DNA of 64,000 nt from Pseudomonas sp. LB-090624 (GTDB taxonomy: Bacteria > Pseudomonadota > Gammaproteobacteria > Pseudomonadales > Pseudomonadaceae): assembly GCF_003205205.1 (NCBI RefSeq), contig NZ_QJRL01000005.1, positions 186,001 to 250,000 on the forward strand. Direction: 5' to 3'. The translations under genes and the position numbers were made by a program. The notes below the pieces were generated by a model. It saw only the letters and a program-made list of their open reading frames with translations. It did not search any database and was not told where the DNA came from. Positions 42,731-51,631 of this stretch are shown here, one piece after another. The stretch's first letter is position 1, and the number at the start of each line of letters is the position of its first letter.

Positions 42731-44074
42731 ATGTCCAACTTGAAACTGGATGTGCCTCAAGTGGTGAAGCCAACGCGTTTTCGTTGGATCGTCGCAGGCA
42801 TGATATTCCTCGTTTACACAATCGCTGCCGCGGACCGGGCCAACCTTGGCGTTGCCCTTCCATTCATACGTAAAGAGTTCGAGATGTCCAATACGGAGGC
42901 AGGGGCACTGATCAGCCTGTTCCTGCTGGCCTACGCCTTGGCTCAGCTACCATCAGGATTTGCCTCGAGCCGGTTTGGCGTCAGAAAGATTCTTCCGGGT
43001 GCGATGATCGCAACTTCTTTGTTCACCGGTTTGGTGGGCACGGTAAGTTCGGTCATCGCCTTGAAAATTTATCGCGTGGGCTTGGGCCTTGCGGAGGGGC
43101 CGCTTCCTATCGGGATGACGTCCACCATCAACAACTGGTTTCCAGCTAGAGAGAAGGGCACGGCGACGGGTATTTTCCTGTCGGCAGTAAAGTTTGGACC
43201 GGTTATCGTTCCTCCATTGTGCGCCGTGATCATTGCAGTGTGGGGTTGGCGGGAAATCTTTTACTTCTTCGCTATTCCAGGGATCGTCCTGTCTATCGCC
43301 TGGTATTTCCTGATCACCAACACACCTTCCGAAAGCCGGTTCGTCAACAAGGCCGAGCTGGAATACATCGAGCATGACGAGGCGGTCGACAAGCCATCGC
43401 AGGCAGGTGCTACCGCCCCAGCGCGTCGGCGTGATTTCAGGATGCTGGATCGCTTCATCCGGGCGCGTCGTGAAGAACCGCTCGATACCAACCGCAGGGT
43501 GTTCAGATCCTGGAACATTTGGGGGTGCGCGCTGGGTTACTGCTTCCAGCTTGGCATTTCGAGCGTACTGCTGGCCTGGATTCCCACATACCTTGTGACG
43601 GTCAAAAACTATTCGCTGATGAACATGGGGCTGGTTTCAGCAGCACCCTGGGTCGGCGCTGTGATCGGCAACATTCTCGGCGGTTTCCTTTCTGACCGAG
43701 TGCTGGGCGGGCGCCGCAAACCAGGCATGATGCTGTCTGCCTTGGCTACAGCGGTCATGATGTATTTGTTGATCAATTCCCCAGCAGACCCGCTTCAGTA
43801 CGGCATGCTGTTGCTACTCACCGGGATTTTGCTCAGCGTTGGCTACTCGTCCTACATGGTCTATCCCATGGGCCTGGCCACCAAGAAGACTTTCCCTATC
43901 TCCAGTGCCGTCGTGAACATGGGTGGGCAATTAGGCGGGGCAGCGACGCCTCTGATTACCGGCATCCTCCTCGACAGCCTTGGCTGGAACTACGTCTTCC
44001 TCTTCATGGCGATCAGTTCGCTCCTCAGCTTCGTGATCTTGCTCACGATATCCGAGCCCCTGGAACAGCAGTAG
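42731..44074 (+). CDS. MFS transporter, ACS family
   Basis: This 447-residue transporter has the ACS opening YTIAAADRANLGVALPFI and SLFLLAYALAQLPSGF; RVGLGLAEGPLPIGM marks segment four. The ATG with AAAGGTAGGCCAC upstream follows an AAAGCGAA operator. It is followed by the RraA gene at 44152, 77 bp later, so it should import the hydroxy or oxo acid handled there. Confidence 0.92.
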   Translation: MSNLKLDVPQVVKPTRFRWIVAGMIFLVYTIAAADRANLGVALPFIRKEFEMSNTEAGALISLFLLAYALAQLPSGFASSRFGVRKILPGAMIATSLFTGLVGTVSSVIALKIYRVGLGLAEGPLPIGMTSTINNWFPAREKGTATGIFLSAVKFGPVIVPPLCAVIIAVWGWREIFYFFAIPGIVLSIAWYFLITNTPSESRFVNKAELEYIEHDEAVDKPSQAGATAPARRRDFRMLDRFIRARREEPLDTNRRVFRSWNIWGCALGYCFQLGISSVLLAWIPTYLVTVKNYSLMNMGLVSAAPWVGAVIGNILGGFLSDRVLGGRRKPGMMLSALATAVMMYLLINSPADPLQYGMLLLLTGILLSVGYSSYMVYPMGLATKKTFPISSAVVNMGGQLGGAATPLITGILLDSLGWNYVFLFMAISSLLSFVILLTISEPLEQQ

Positions 44075-44151
44075 TGCGCGTGGGCGCTCAAGCATGGGCG
44101 CCCACTTCAGCTGGCTGGAACCCCCCTCTCACCATTATTGGAGTTGATCAA

Positions 44152-44796
44152 ATGTCCTTGATCGGTCACCGAGTGAACCCGTGCCCACCTCTAGCCGACG
44201 TCGCAATCATCGAGGCGTTCAAGCGCGTGGTAACGCCGCACATAAGCGACAATCTGGCCCGGCATATAGGCGTACGTGGCCTCACGCGCATGAACACGAA
44301 AGGGAAGCTTGTCGGCACGGCCCTGACCATCAAGACCCGCCCTGGCGACAATCTGTATATTTACAAAGCGCTCCCGTTGATTCGACCAGGCCACGTATTG
44401 GTGATTGATGCCCAAGGCGATACCAATAACGCCGTCATCGGCGAATTGATAAAACTGTATGCAGAGTCAAAAGGCTGCGTAGGTTACGTGGTCGACGGCG
44501 CCATCCGCGATGTGGCAGCCTTCGACGCCACACCGCTGTATGCGCGAGCGGTGACACACTGCGGGCCGTATAAGTCCGGGCCTGGAGAAATCAATGTGCC
44601 GGTCAGCATTGGTGGGCAGATCATCAGCCCGGGTGACATCATCGTTGGCGATGAAGACGGTGTCGTCAGTTTCCCGCAAGCGGATGCCGTACAAATTCTG
44701 AAACTGGCGCAAGCCCACGAGGCGCTTGAAGAACGTGTGAAAGCTGAAATTGCCAGTGGCAGTGAAGCCCAAAGCTGGCTCGATAAATACCTCTGA
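44152..44796 (+). CDS. RraA-type aldolase/decarboxylase, paralogue 4
   Basis: This 214-residue RraA-family protein has the E-X20-R-D motif (VIGEL then GAIRDVAAF) and VDGAIRD, as in bacterial HMG / 4-carboxy-4-hydroxy-2-oxoadipate aldolases. The segment GPGEINVPVSIGGQIISPGD is also conserved there. It is the best candidate in the window for a true 2-oxo-acid aldolase. TTGGAG lies upstream of the ATG. The transporter precedes it. Confidence 0.88.
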   Translation: MSLIGHRVNPCPPLADVAIIEAFKRVVTPHISDNLARHIGVRGLTRMNTKGKLVGTALTIKTRPGDNLYIYKALPLIRPGHVLVIDAQGDTNNAVIGELIKLYAESKGCVGYVVDGAIRDVAAFDATPLYARAVTHCGPYKSGPGEINVPVSIGGQIISPGDIIVGDEDGVVSFPQADAVQILKLAQAHEALEERVKAEIASGSEAQSWLDKYL

Positions 44797-44878
44797 GATT
44801 CGTTGGGCTTCGAACACCGGCTGCAGCAACAGCCCTGCCATAGCTGGCCGGAAAAGCCCGAATCCTGGCCTGGCATGC

Positions 44879-44910
44879 ACCGGCGTCGGCCAGCGGACCC
44901 CGACGCCGGT
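44879..44910. terminator. Bidirectional terminator-like hairpin
   Basis: ACCGGCGTCGG (44879-44889) and CCGACGCCGGT (44900-44910) form an 11-bp perfect stem with a 10-nt loop between the convergent RraA and cytochrome c genes. No T-run. Confidence 0.6.
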
Positions 44911-44985
44911 CAGTCTAATGGGTGCAAGGCTTCAGCCGGCCGGTAGAAGAAGACGCTCACGTGCAAGGTGTCGCCTGATCGTGGC

Positions 44986-46296
44986 TTAGAAGCTGTTCTG
45001 CAGGTTCCCCGGTTTGCCCAGGTACTTCCGGACCTTGGCAACCTCCACCGCCTGCACCTCTGGAGCAGCATTTCCCCAACTGTTACGCACGTAGGTCAAC
45101 ACCGCTGCAATGTCGGCATCGCTGAGTTTCCAGTCGAACGAAGGCATGCCAGCACCGGTTACGTTTGCATCAGTTATCGCGGCTCTGCTACCGGACAGTA
45201 CGGTTGTCACCAGGTTGGAGTGGCTTGGTGCACGAATCCCCGGATTGTCGGCGAAGGCGGTGACCATGCCTGGAATACCCTCACCGGCGACATTGTGGCA
45301 GGCCATGCAGTTGTACTCATACACAGCTGCACCACGGCGCATGACTGGCGTCGCTTGAGCAAGCGCTTTGGGCCTGGCGCTCTGTGAGCCTGGCAATGAC
45401 AGCAGGTATACGGCAATCGCTGCTAGGTCCTGATCAGTGAAATACTGGGTCGAAAACTCGACAACCTCTGCCATCGTGCCTGATGCGACTGCCTGATGGT
45501 TGCTACCGGTCTTGAGGTACTGCTGGATCTGCTCGGCGTTCCAGGCCCCCAGACCGTGGTAACGCTCCCCGGTGATTTCGGGGGCATGGCTGCCCGCTAC
45601 TTCGGCACCTTGCAGGTAGCGGCCAGTATCGCCGCCGAGCAGGTTCTTCGGCGTGTGGCACGAGGCACAATGGCCAGCACCGTCTACCAGATAACGGCCG
45701 CGATTCCATTGTTCAGACTGCGATGGGTCGGCCTGGAATGTTGAATTGTCGAAGAACAGCAGGTTCCAGCCGTGCATCGCCAGGCGAATGTTGTAGGGGA
45801 AGCCTAGCGTGTTCTGCTTAGCCGGCTGCTCGACAGGTTGCAGTGAGCGTATGTAGGCCCATAAGTCGTGCATGTCATCGTCATTGAAACGCACGTAAGC
45901 GTTGTAGGGCATGGCCGGGTACAACAGCTGCCCATCCTTGTGCTTGCCGTGGCGCACGGCACGGAAGAAGTCGCGCTCGGTCCAGTGGCCCAGGCCGGTG
46001 TTGAGGGCGGGGGTGATGTTGGTTGAATAGACCACGCCGAACGGTGTCTGCAAACCATAGCCGCCGGCAAAGGGCTTGCCGCCTGGGACACTGTGGCAAG
46101 CGGCGCAGTCGCCCTGAATCGCCACATAGGCACCACGGGCGATGGCGGCCGGGTCGGCGGGACTGGCCTGGGCGGCCGTGACCTGGTCGTCGGCGACATC
46201 ATCGGCAGCGGTATTGTTGTTGCTGTACAGGGCGGCGGCCAGCCCCACCAGTGCCAGCGAGGCGACAGTCGCTGCCAGCAGTTTTTTCTTGCTCAT
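44986..46296 (-). CDS. Triheme cytochrome c subunit of a periplasmic dehydrogenase, set 1
   Basis: This 436-residue protein has an N-terminal membrane anchor/signal (LLAATVASLALVGLAAALY) and three heme c sites: CAACH near residue 64, CASCH and CMACH. This pattern is that of the cytochrome subunit of gluconate or alcohol dehydrogenases. The start ATG at 46296 has AGGAG upstream. It is last of a three-gene unit on the minus strand and should pass electrons from the flavoprotein to ubiquinone. Confidence 0.94.
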   Translation of the reverse strand: MSKKKLLAATVASLALVGLAAALYSNNNTAADDVADDQVTAAQASPADPAAIARGAYVAIQGDCAACHSVPGGKPFAGGYGLQTPFGVVYSTNITPALNTGLGHWTERDFFRAVRHGKHKDGQLLYPAMPYNAYVRFNDDDMHDLWAYIRSLQPVEQPAKQNTLGFPYNIRLAMHGWNLLFFDNSTFQADPSQSEQWNRGRYLVDGAGHCASCHTPKNLLGGDTGRYLQGAEVAGSHAPEITGERYHGLGAWNAEQIQQYLKTGSNHQAVASGTMAEVVEFSTQYFTDQDLAAIAVYLLSLPGSQSARPKALAQATPVMRRGAAVYEYNCMACHNVAGEGIPGMVTAFADNPGIRAPSHSNLVTTVLSGSRAAITDANVTGAGMPSFDWKLSDADIAAVLTYVRNSWGNAAPEVQAVEVAKVRKYLGKPGNLQNSF

Positions 46297-46307
46297 GCCA
46301 GCTCTCC

Positions 46308-48083
46308 TCATGCTTGCACCAATGGGCCAGGGTTTTTCAGGTAGTGCTCGAGAATCGCCTTGGCGGTCCACAACGCCAGCGCACCGATGGTCACGGTGGG
46401 GTTATAGCCGCCATTATTGGGGAACGATGAAGCGCCAAGCACGAACACGTTATGCGCGGCCCAGGATTGCTGGTAGCGGTTCAGCGCGCTGGTGGTGGGG
46501 TCGGTGCCCATGACCACGCCGCCGTTGGTGTGAGACGAGTCATTGGCGCGAAATGGCGTGTAGTGATCTGCAGCGAAGTTGTAGGACTCGATGTGCTGGC
46601 CTCCGACGGCCTTGGCGATCTGCTCGCACTTTTGCCGGATGAACTCACCTGAGCGTTTGTCGTTGAGGTTGTAATCGAACGTCATGCGCATCAGCGGTCG
46701 ACCGTAGTTGTCCTTGTAGGTCGGGTCCAGGTCGAAGTACATGTCTTCATGCGCGTAGCTGGTGCCTTGACCCTGGATCATCGCCCAGTTCTGATAGCTG
46801 TGGCGGAAGGCCTGCTTCCATCCCTTGCCCCAGGCCGGGGCGCCTTTTGGCAGTACGCCGGCCATGCCAATCGGCAAGCCGCTGTTGGATAACGACTGAA
46901 TGCCCGCACCGCCAATGAACCCCAACCCGCTGTGGTCGAAGTTGTCGGCGTTGAAGTCGTCGATCTGAATCGCCAGGCAGCCGGTGTTCATGAACGGGTT
47001 GAGGTGTGCGTTCTCGAACCACAGGTAGGCATACGAAAGGGTCTGGAAGCTGTAGTTGCGGCCGATCACGCCGCGTCGTGTGCGCGGGTCGTAAGGCTCG
47101 CCGATGCCCGAGAGCAGCATCAGGCGCACATTGTCGAGTTGATAGGCGGCGACGATGACGATGTCGGCGGGTTGTTCACCACGCACGCCATTCTTGTCTA
47201 CGTAGGTGACGCCGGTTGCGGTCTTGCCATCGGGCGACTTGTTGATATGCAGTACTTCGGTTTCAGTCAGCAGTTCGAAACTTGAGTGGCGCATCAATGC
47301 CGGCACCACGCAGGCGTTGGGGCTGCTTTTGGACCAGTTGCCGCAGCCGAACAGCTGGCAGTAACCGCAATAGGTGCAGGGCCCCATGCGTACCCCCAGC
47401 GGGTTGACGTAGGCCTGGGATATCGTCCCGGCAGGTACCGGGAACGGGTGGTAGCCCATCTGCGTAGTCTTCTCGCTGAAGATGTCGTTCCAGTGGCTCG
47501 GGACCAATGGCGGCGTAGGGAATTCACGGCTGCGTGAGCCCTCGAACGGGTTGCCGCCGGGCATGACCACGCCTTGGATGACACCTGCCTTGCCACTCGT
47601 GCCGGCGATGCGCTCGAACCGATCGTAGAAAGGCTCCAGTTCCTGGTAGGTGACACCCCAGTCCTGCACCTGCAGGCCAGGCAGCAAGTGGCCCTTGCCG
47701 TAACGCTCCACGGTCTTGCTGTAAGGCTCGAAGTCGAACGGGTTGAAGCGCCAGGAGGCTGCGGCCCAGTGCGTGCCTGCGCCACCCACATTGTTGCCGA
47801 GGGTGAGGTTGCTCCACTCGCGAACGGGCAGCGCCTCCTGACGGGCGTTGTTGCGTACGGTGTAGGTTTCCTGGCGCGGTGCCTGAAGAATTTCCCTGCG
47901 CGTTGCCCAGCGCAGCTCGTCGGTGTCCACCGAGGGTGGAAAGTCGGTGGCAGTGTCACGCCAGGCGCCGCGTTCGATGGCGACTACCCGCAGCCCAGCC
48001 CTGGCCAGTTCCTCTGCAATCACCGAGCCCGACCAGCCCAGGCCGATGACTACCACGTCCGCTTTAGGTCTTGTTGTTCTCAT
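46308..48083 (-). CDS. GMC-type flavoprotein dehydrogenase, large subunit, set 1
   Basis: This 591-residue GMC oxidoreductase resembles the large subunit of gluconate 2-dehydrogenase. The FAD motif VVVIGLGWSGSVIAEELARAG is at the N-terminus; the C-terminus has the GMC histidine region HNVFVLGASSFPNNGGYN. A Cys cluster, CTYCGYCQLFGC, resembles those that bind a [3Fe-4S] cluster in bacterial FAD-GMC dehydrogenases. It needs the small subunit at 48171 and the cytochrome. The sugar or sugar acid is unknown. Confidence 0.93.
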   Translation of the reverse strand: MRTTRPKADVVVIGLGWSGSVIAEELARAGLRVVAIERGAWRDTATDFPPSVDTDELRWATRREILQAPRQETYTVRNNARQEALPVREWSNLTLGNNVGGAGTHWAAASWRFNPFDFEPYSKTVERYGKGHLLPGLQVQDWGVTYQELEPFYDRFERIAGTSGKAGVIQGVVMPGGNPFEGSRSREFPTPPLVPSHWNDIFSEKTTQMGYHPFPVPAGTISQAYVNPLGVRMGPCTYCGYCQLFGCGNWSKSSPNACVVPALMRHSSFELLTETEVLHINKSPDGKTATGVTYVDKNGVRGEQPADIVIVAAYQLDNVRLMLLSGIGEPYDPRTRRGVIGRNYSFQTLSYAYLWFENAHLNPFMNTGCLAIQIDDFNADNFDHSGLGFIGGAGIQSLSNSGLPIGMAGVLPKGAPAWGKGWKQAFRHSYQNWAMIQGQGTSYAHEDMYFDLDPTYKDNYGRPLMRMTFDYNLNDKRSGEFIRQKCEQIAKAVGGQHIESYNFAADHYTPFRANDSSHTNGGVVMGTDPTTSALNRYQQSWAAHNVFVLGASSFPNNGGYNPTVTIGALALWTAKAILEHYLKNPGPLVQA

Positions 48084-48170
48084 GCGTGTTCCTTGGTTCG
48101 CGCGCAGCCGGGCCCCGGCAGATGCCGTGACCGCCTTGCGTGAAGGGTGTGCGATATGCCGTGTTTCCGG

Positions 48171-48887
48171 TCAGACTGCCTTGTCGAGCAGGCTCACAGG
48201 TTCCAGGTGGAGTGGTTGGCCCTTTTTGTGGAGGTAGGGCCGGTAGTCGTAGCGTGCCCCCGGAAAACCGATCAAGCGCCAGCCCACCATGTTGCGGTTG
48301 CCGCCGTACATCGGGTCAGCCAGGTAACCTTCACGCACGTTCTGCAGCAGCAAAGCGAAGAACTCGGCATCCAGCGGCAATGGCAGGCGGTTTTGGCCGG
48401 CTTCCATGGCGCGAAGCAGGTCGTCCTGGCGGTCGGGTTCGAGTGCGCTGAACAACTTTCCGTACTGAGTGCGACAGTGCTCGCCCAGGCGTGCAAGGGC
48501 TTCACGGTAACGCTGGGCGGGGGTCAGCCGGAACTGCGGTCCTTGTTCTGCCGTACCTTGCTTGAAGGGGCCAAGGCGATAGGTGCTGGCCGCCTGGCCG
48601 TAGGGGCCCGCCAGCTGGCGGTCAACAAAGACCACGCAACCCGCCTGACTGGCACTCATGCCCAGTTCGTCTTCGGGAATGAGCCGGTCGAAGAGGGCGG
48701 CCACTTCGTGCGCTTCGGCAGCGGTGAAGTACACCAGTGCACCCGGGGTTGGCGGCGACGGCAGCGCATCAGCCTGGGTGCCGGCAGGGAAGTGGCTATC
48801 GGAACCTATCACGCCGGCGCTGGCGCTGCTGATCGCGCCAAGGGCGCTGATTTGAACAAGCGATATCAAGGCTTCACGTCTGTTCAT
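48171..48887 (-). CDS. Small subunit (gluconate 2-dehydrogenase subunit 3 family), set 1
   Basis: This 238-residue protein has an N-terminal twin-arginine-like signal (MNRREALISL) and the family motifs FDRLIPEDELGMSASQAGCVVF and YLADPMYGGNRNMVGWRLIGFPGARYDYR. It chaperones or stabilises the flavoprotein and guides its export. The start at 48887 has GAGG nine bases upstream. It begins the three-gene unit and is divergent from a LacI gene. Confidence 0.92.
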   Translation of the reverse strand: MNRREALISLVQISALGAISSASAGVIGSDSHFPAGTQADALPSPPTPGALVYFTAAEAHEVAALFDRLIPEDELGMSASQAGCVVFVDRQLAGPYGQAASTYRLGPFKQGTAEQGPQFRLTPAQRYREALARLGEHCRTQYGKLFSALEPDRQDDLLRAMEAGQNRLPLPLDAEFFALLLQNVREGYLADPMYGGNRNMVGWRLIGFPGARYDYRPYLHKKGQPLHLEPVSLLDKAV

Positions 48888-49183
48888 GTCCATCATCCTC
48901 AGGACGTGCGTCGACCGCAATCGATGCGCTGGCACCGCGCGATGACGCATGAGTTATTGTTATCGGCTTGATGCAACGTTCGCCGCACACTGTGTGTACG
49001 GCCGGGCAGGCAGGTCCCCGGCACGTCACCGACGGGGCTGGACGTTGCTTCGAATCCAAGCGGAGCGAGTCTAGGGCTGCGACAGAACATCGCGCCACGA
49101 TGCTTTTGATGGGTTTCCTTCAAAATTTTCGCAGGCTACTCTTGCGCGACTTATCGAACGCTGGACCACGGGGTAGGGCAGGT

Positions 49184-50215
49184 ATGTCTTCAGAGGGCAA
49201 AGGGCAGGGGCGTGCGGCAGTCACCTTGAGCGATGTGGCTCGCTTGGCTGGTGTTGCGCCCATGACGGTATCGCGCTATCTCAACCAGCCGGAAACAGTG
49301 CGTGAGCCTACCCGCCTGAAAGTCCGCCGGGCCATCGAGCAGACCGGCTATGTACACAACCGCCTGGCCGGTGCGCTGAAATCCAGCCGGACTCGGCTGG
49401 TGGCGGTGGTGGTGCCGATGGTGACCAACCCGATTTTTTCCGACGCCTTCCAGGCGATCAACGAGCGCCTGGCCAAGGCTGGGTATCAGGTGCTGTTGGG
49501 TGTCTCCGGTTACCAGTGCGAGCAGGAGCAGGAGCTGCTTGAGGTAATCCTCAGTCGCCGCCCGGACGGCATCATCCTTACCGGCACCCTGCATACCACT
49601 ACCAGCCGCAACCGCCTGCGGGCCGCCGGGGTGCCGGTGGTCGAAACCTGGGATTTGTCGGCCGAACCCATCGATATGTTGGTCGGGTTTTCCCACGAGC
49701 AGGCGGGCCGCGATGTTGCTCGGCATTTGCTTGGCCAAGGCTATCGGCATTTCGCCCTGCTCGCTGTCGACGACCCACGCGGCTTGCGGCGTGCCGACAG
49801 TTTCAGCAAGACCCTGGCAGAGGAGGGGGGCACTGACCTGTATCGGCGCACCTGGCAAGGCTTGCCTTCACTGGCGCAGGGGCGCGAGGGCCTGAGCGCC
49901 TTGTTGCAGGCTTTGCCAAGCGACCAGCCCGGGCCTTGCGTGGTGGTGTGCACCTCCGACACCATCGCCCAGGGTGTGCTCACCGAAGCAGCTTCCCGTG
50001 GCATTCGCGTGCCTGAACAATTGGCGGTGATGGGGTTCGGCGACATGGCATTCGCGGCTCACACCTTTCCCGCCTTGTCCACGGTCAGGATCGACGGCAC
50101 GCTCATGGGCCACACGGCCGCAACGATGCTTTTGGAGCGCTTGCAGGGTGATAGCGTGGCGTCGAAAACGGTCGATATCGGCTTCGAGCTGGTGAAGCGG
50201 GAGAGCACTATCTAG
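49184..50215 (+). CDS. LacI-family repressor (gluconate-repressor-like)
   Basis: This 343-residue LacI protein has the HTH VTLSDVARLAGVAPMTVSRYLNQP and a periplasmic-binding-like effector domain. It resembles GntR-type gluconate repressors. ATG 49184 with AGGGCAGG upstream was chosen; longer in-frame starts are unsupported. Candidate operators GATAACGTTACC and ATGGTAACGATACCAT lie between it and the dehydratase gene. It probably controls the dehydratase-transporter unit and perhaps the divergent dehydrogenase set. Confidence 0.92.
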   Translation: MSSEGKGQGRAAVTLSDVARLAGVAPMTVSRYLNQPETVREPTRLKVRRAIEQTGYVHNRLAGALKSSRTRLVAVVVPMVTNPIFSDAFQAINERLAKAGYQVLLGVSGYQCEQEQELLEVILSRRPDGIILTGTLHTTTSRNRLRAAGVPVVETWDLSAEPIDMLVGFSHEQAGRDVARHLLGQGYRHFALLAVDDPRGLRRADSFSKTLAEEGGTDLYRRTWQGLPSLAQGREGLSALLQALPSDQPGPCVVVCTSDTIAQGVLTEAASRGIRVPEQLAVMGFGDMAFAAHTFPALSTVRIDGTLMGHTAATMLLERLQGDSVASKTVDIGFELVKRESTI

Positions 50216-50244
50216 CGGGGGCAAGCGCTGTTTGGCGGCTAAAA

Positions 50245-50256
50245 GATAACGTTACC
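50245..50256. promoter_or_regulatory. Candidate LacI operator 1
   Basis: GATAACGTTACC, one base from the palindrome GGTAACGTTACC with the central CG typical of LacI-family operators. It lies 30 bp after the LacI stop, upstream of the dehydratase gene. Confidence 0.6.
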
Positions 50257-50329
50257 AGATCGATTTTTTTCATTGAATCGTTGAAATCCTCTTGTCCATC
50301 TTGGCTCGATGAGCTAGGTTTTTAGCGGA

Positions 50330-50347
50330 AATGGTAACGATACCATT
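50330..50347. promoter_or_regulatory. Candidate LacI operator 2
   Basis: AATGGTA-ACGA-TACCATT has perfect 7-bp arms and contains GGTAACGATACC, one base from the palindrome next to operator 1. It is 29 bp before the dehydratase ATG, where binding would block the promoter. Confidence 0.65.
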
Positions 50348-50375
50348 TGGCTGGAATGGATTCAGGATAAGAACA

Positions 50376-51578
50376 ATGTCCAAGATAACCTGCGTTAGAA
50401 CCTTGCGCCTGCCCGAGCGCCCCAAGCTGATCTGGCTGGAGATCGAAACCGATGAAGGGCTTATTGGCCTCGGCGAAACCTTTCGCGGTGCTGCCACCGT
50501 CGAAGCGGCGATACATGAACTCATTGCGCCAGGCCTGATCGGCAGGGATTCGCGGCAGATCGAGGCCATCGCCCTGGAGCTCACCAACCCCTACATCGGC
50601 TACCACAGCGCAAGCGCTGAAATCCGCGCCGCCAGTGCGGTCGACATTGCTCTGTGGGACCTCAAGGGACAGCGCCATGGAGTGCCGATTCACGAAGCCA
50701 TGGGCGGTGCCTGCCGCGAGCGGATTCGCGTCTACAACACCTGCGCCGGCTACGATTTCAACACTCAGCAAGGTGCACGCCGCGAGATCACTGCGGCTGA
50801 TCGTGCGCAGGGCCCCTATGACGACCAACTGGCCTTCAGTCGCGATGCTGGCGCCCTGGCGATCAGCCTGGTTGAAGAGGGATACACGGCCATGAAAATC
50901 TGGCCGTTCGACCCGTTTGCCCGCCAGCAAGGGGCCAACAGCATCAGCCTTGAAGAGGTGCGCAAAGGCTGTGAGGCGTTCCGCCAGATTCGCGAGGCTG
51001 TGGGGGATCGCATCGAAATCATGTGCGAGCTGCACAGCCTCTGGGACAGCACTGCAGCCCTGCGTATCTGCCAGGCATTGGAGGCCTTCGATGTGTACTG
51101 GGTGGAAGACCCGCTGTGCAAGATGGACGATGCCCAGGCCCTGGCGGACCTGCGTAACCGCACCCGGGTGCCGATCTGCGCCAGCGAGACACTCGGCGGC
51201 AGCACTGCCTACCGCGACCTGCTCAACGCCGGCAGCCTCGATTACCTGATGCTGGACCTGGTGTGGTGCGGTGGTTTCACCGAGGCGCGCAAGATTGCCG
51301 CGTTGGCCCAGGCCTACAACAAGCCCCTGGCACCGCATGACTGCACCGGACCGGTGGCGCTGTTCGCCGGCCTGCACTTGGGGCTGCATGCACCCACTGC
51401 TGTGCTGCAGGAGGTCGTGCGCGCTTCGCTGTCGACCTGGTATGGGGAACTGGTGACCCATCTGCCGCAGATCGAAGCGGGCTTCGCGCTCGCGCCTACC
51501 CTGCCGGGATTGGGGACGGCGCTGCGGCCGGAGACCAGGCAGCGTGCGGACGCAATCATCCGAGAAACCCACTGCTGA
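50376..51578 (+). CDS. Enolase-superfamily (mandelate racemase-type) acid sugar dehydratase
   Basis: This 400-residue protein has the enolase-superfamily layout: N-terminal capping domain (LIWLEIETDEGLIGLGE), then the barrel with the base Lys in YTAMKIWPFD, metal ligands in CELHSLWD, WVEDPL and CASETLGG, and the general acid region LAPHDCTGP. Such enzymes dehydrate sugar acids to 2-keto-3-deoxy acids. The particular acid sugar cannot be read. Two LacI-type operators precede it and an ACS transporter follows. Confidence 0.88.
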   Translation: MSKITCVRTLRLPERPKLIWLEIETDEGLIGLGETFRGAATVEAAIHELIAPGLIGRDSRQIEAIALELTNPYIGYHSASAEIRAASAVDIALWDLKGQRHGVPIHEAMGGACRERIRVYNTCAGYDFNTQQGARREITAADRAQGPYDDQLAFSRDAGALAISLVEEGYTAMKIWPFDPFARQQGANSISLEEVRKGCEAFRQIREAVGDRIEIMCELHSLWDSTAALRICQALEAFDVYWVEDPLCKMDDAQALADLRNRTRVPICASETLGGSTAYRDLLNAGSLDYLMLDLVWCGGFTEARKIAALAQAYNKPLAPHDCTGPVALFAGLHLGLHAPTAVLQEVVRASLSTWYGELVTHLPQIEAGFALAPTLPGLGTALRPETRQRADAIIRETHC

Positions 51579-51584
51579 GTGGTT

Positions 51585-51610
51585 GCGGCGCAGCCGCTTG
51601 TCTGCGCCGC
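51585..51610 (+). other. Intercistronic hairpin between dehydratase and transporter genes
   Basis: GCGGCGCAG (51585-51593) pairs with CTGCGCCGC (51602-51610) with an 8-nt loop. It lies in the 53-bp gap and has no T-run; it may balance expression of the two genes. Confidence 0.5.
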
Positions 51611-51631
51611 CAATCCGCCATCGAGAATACA

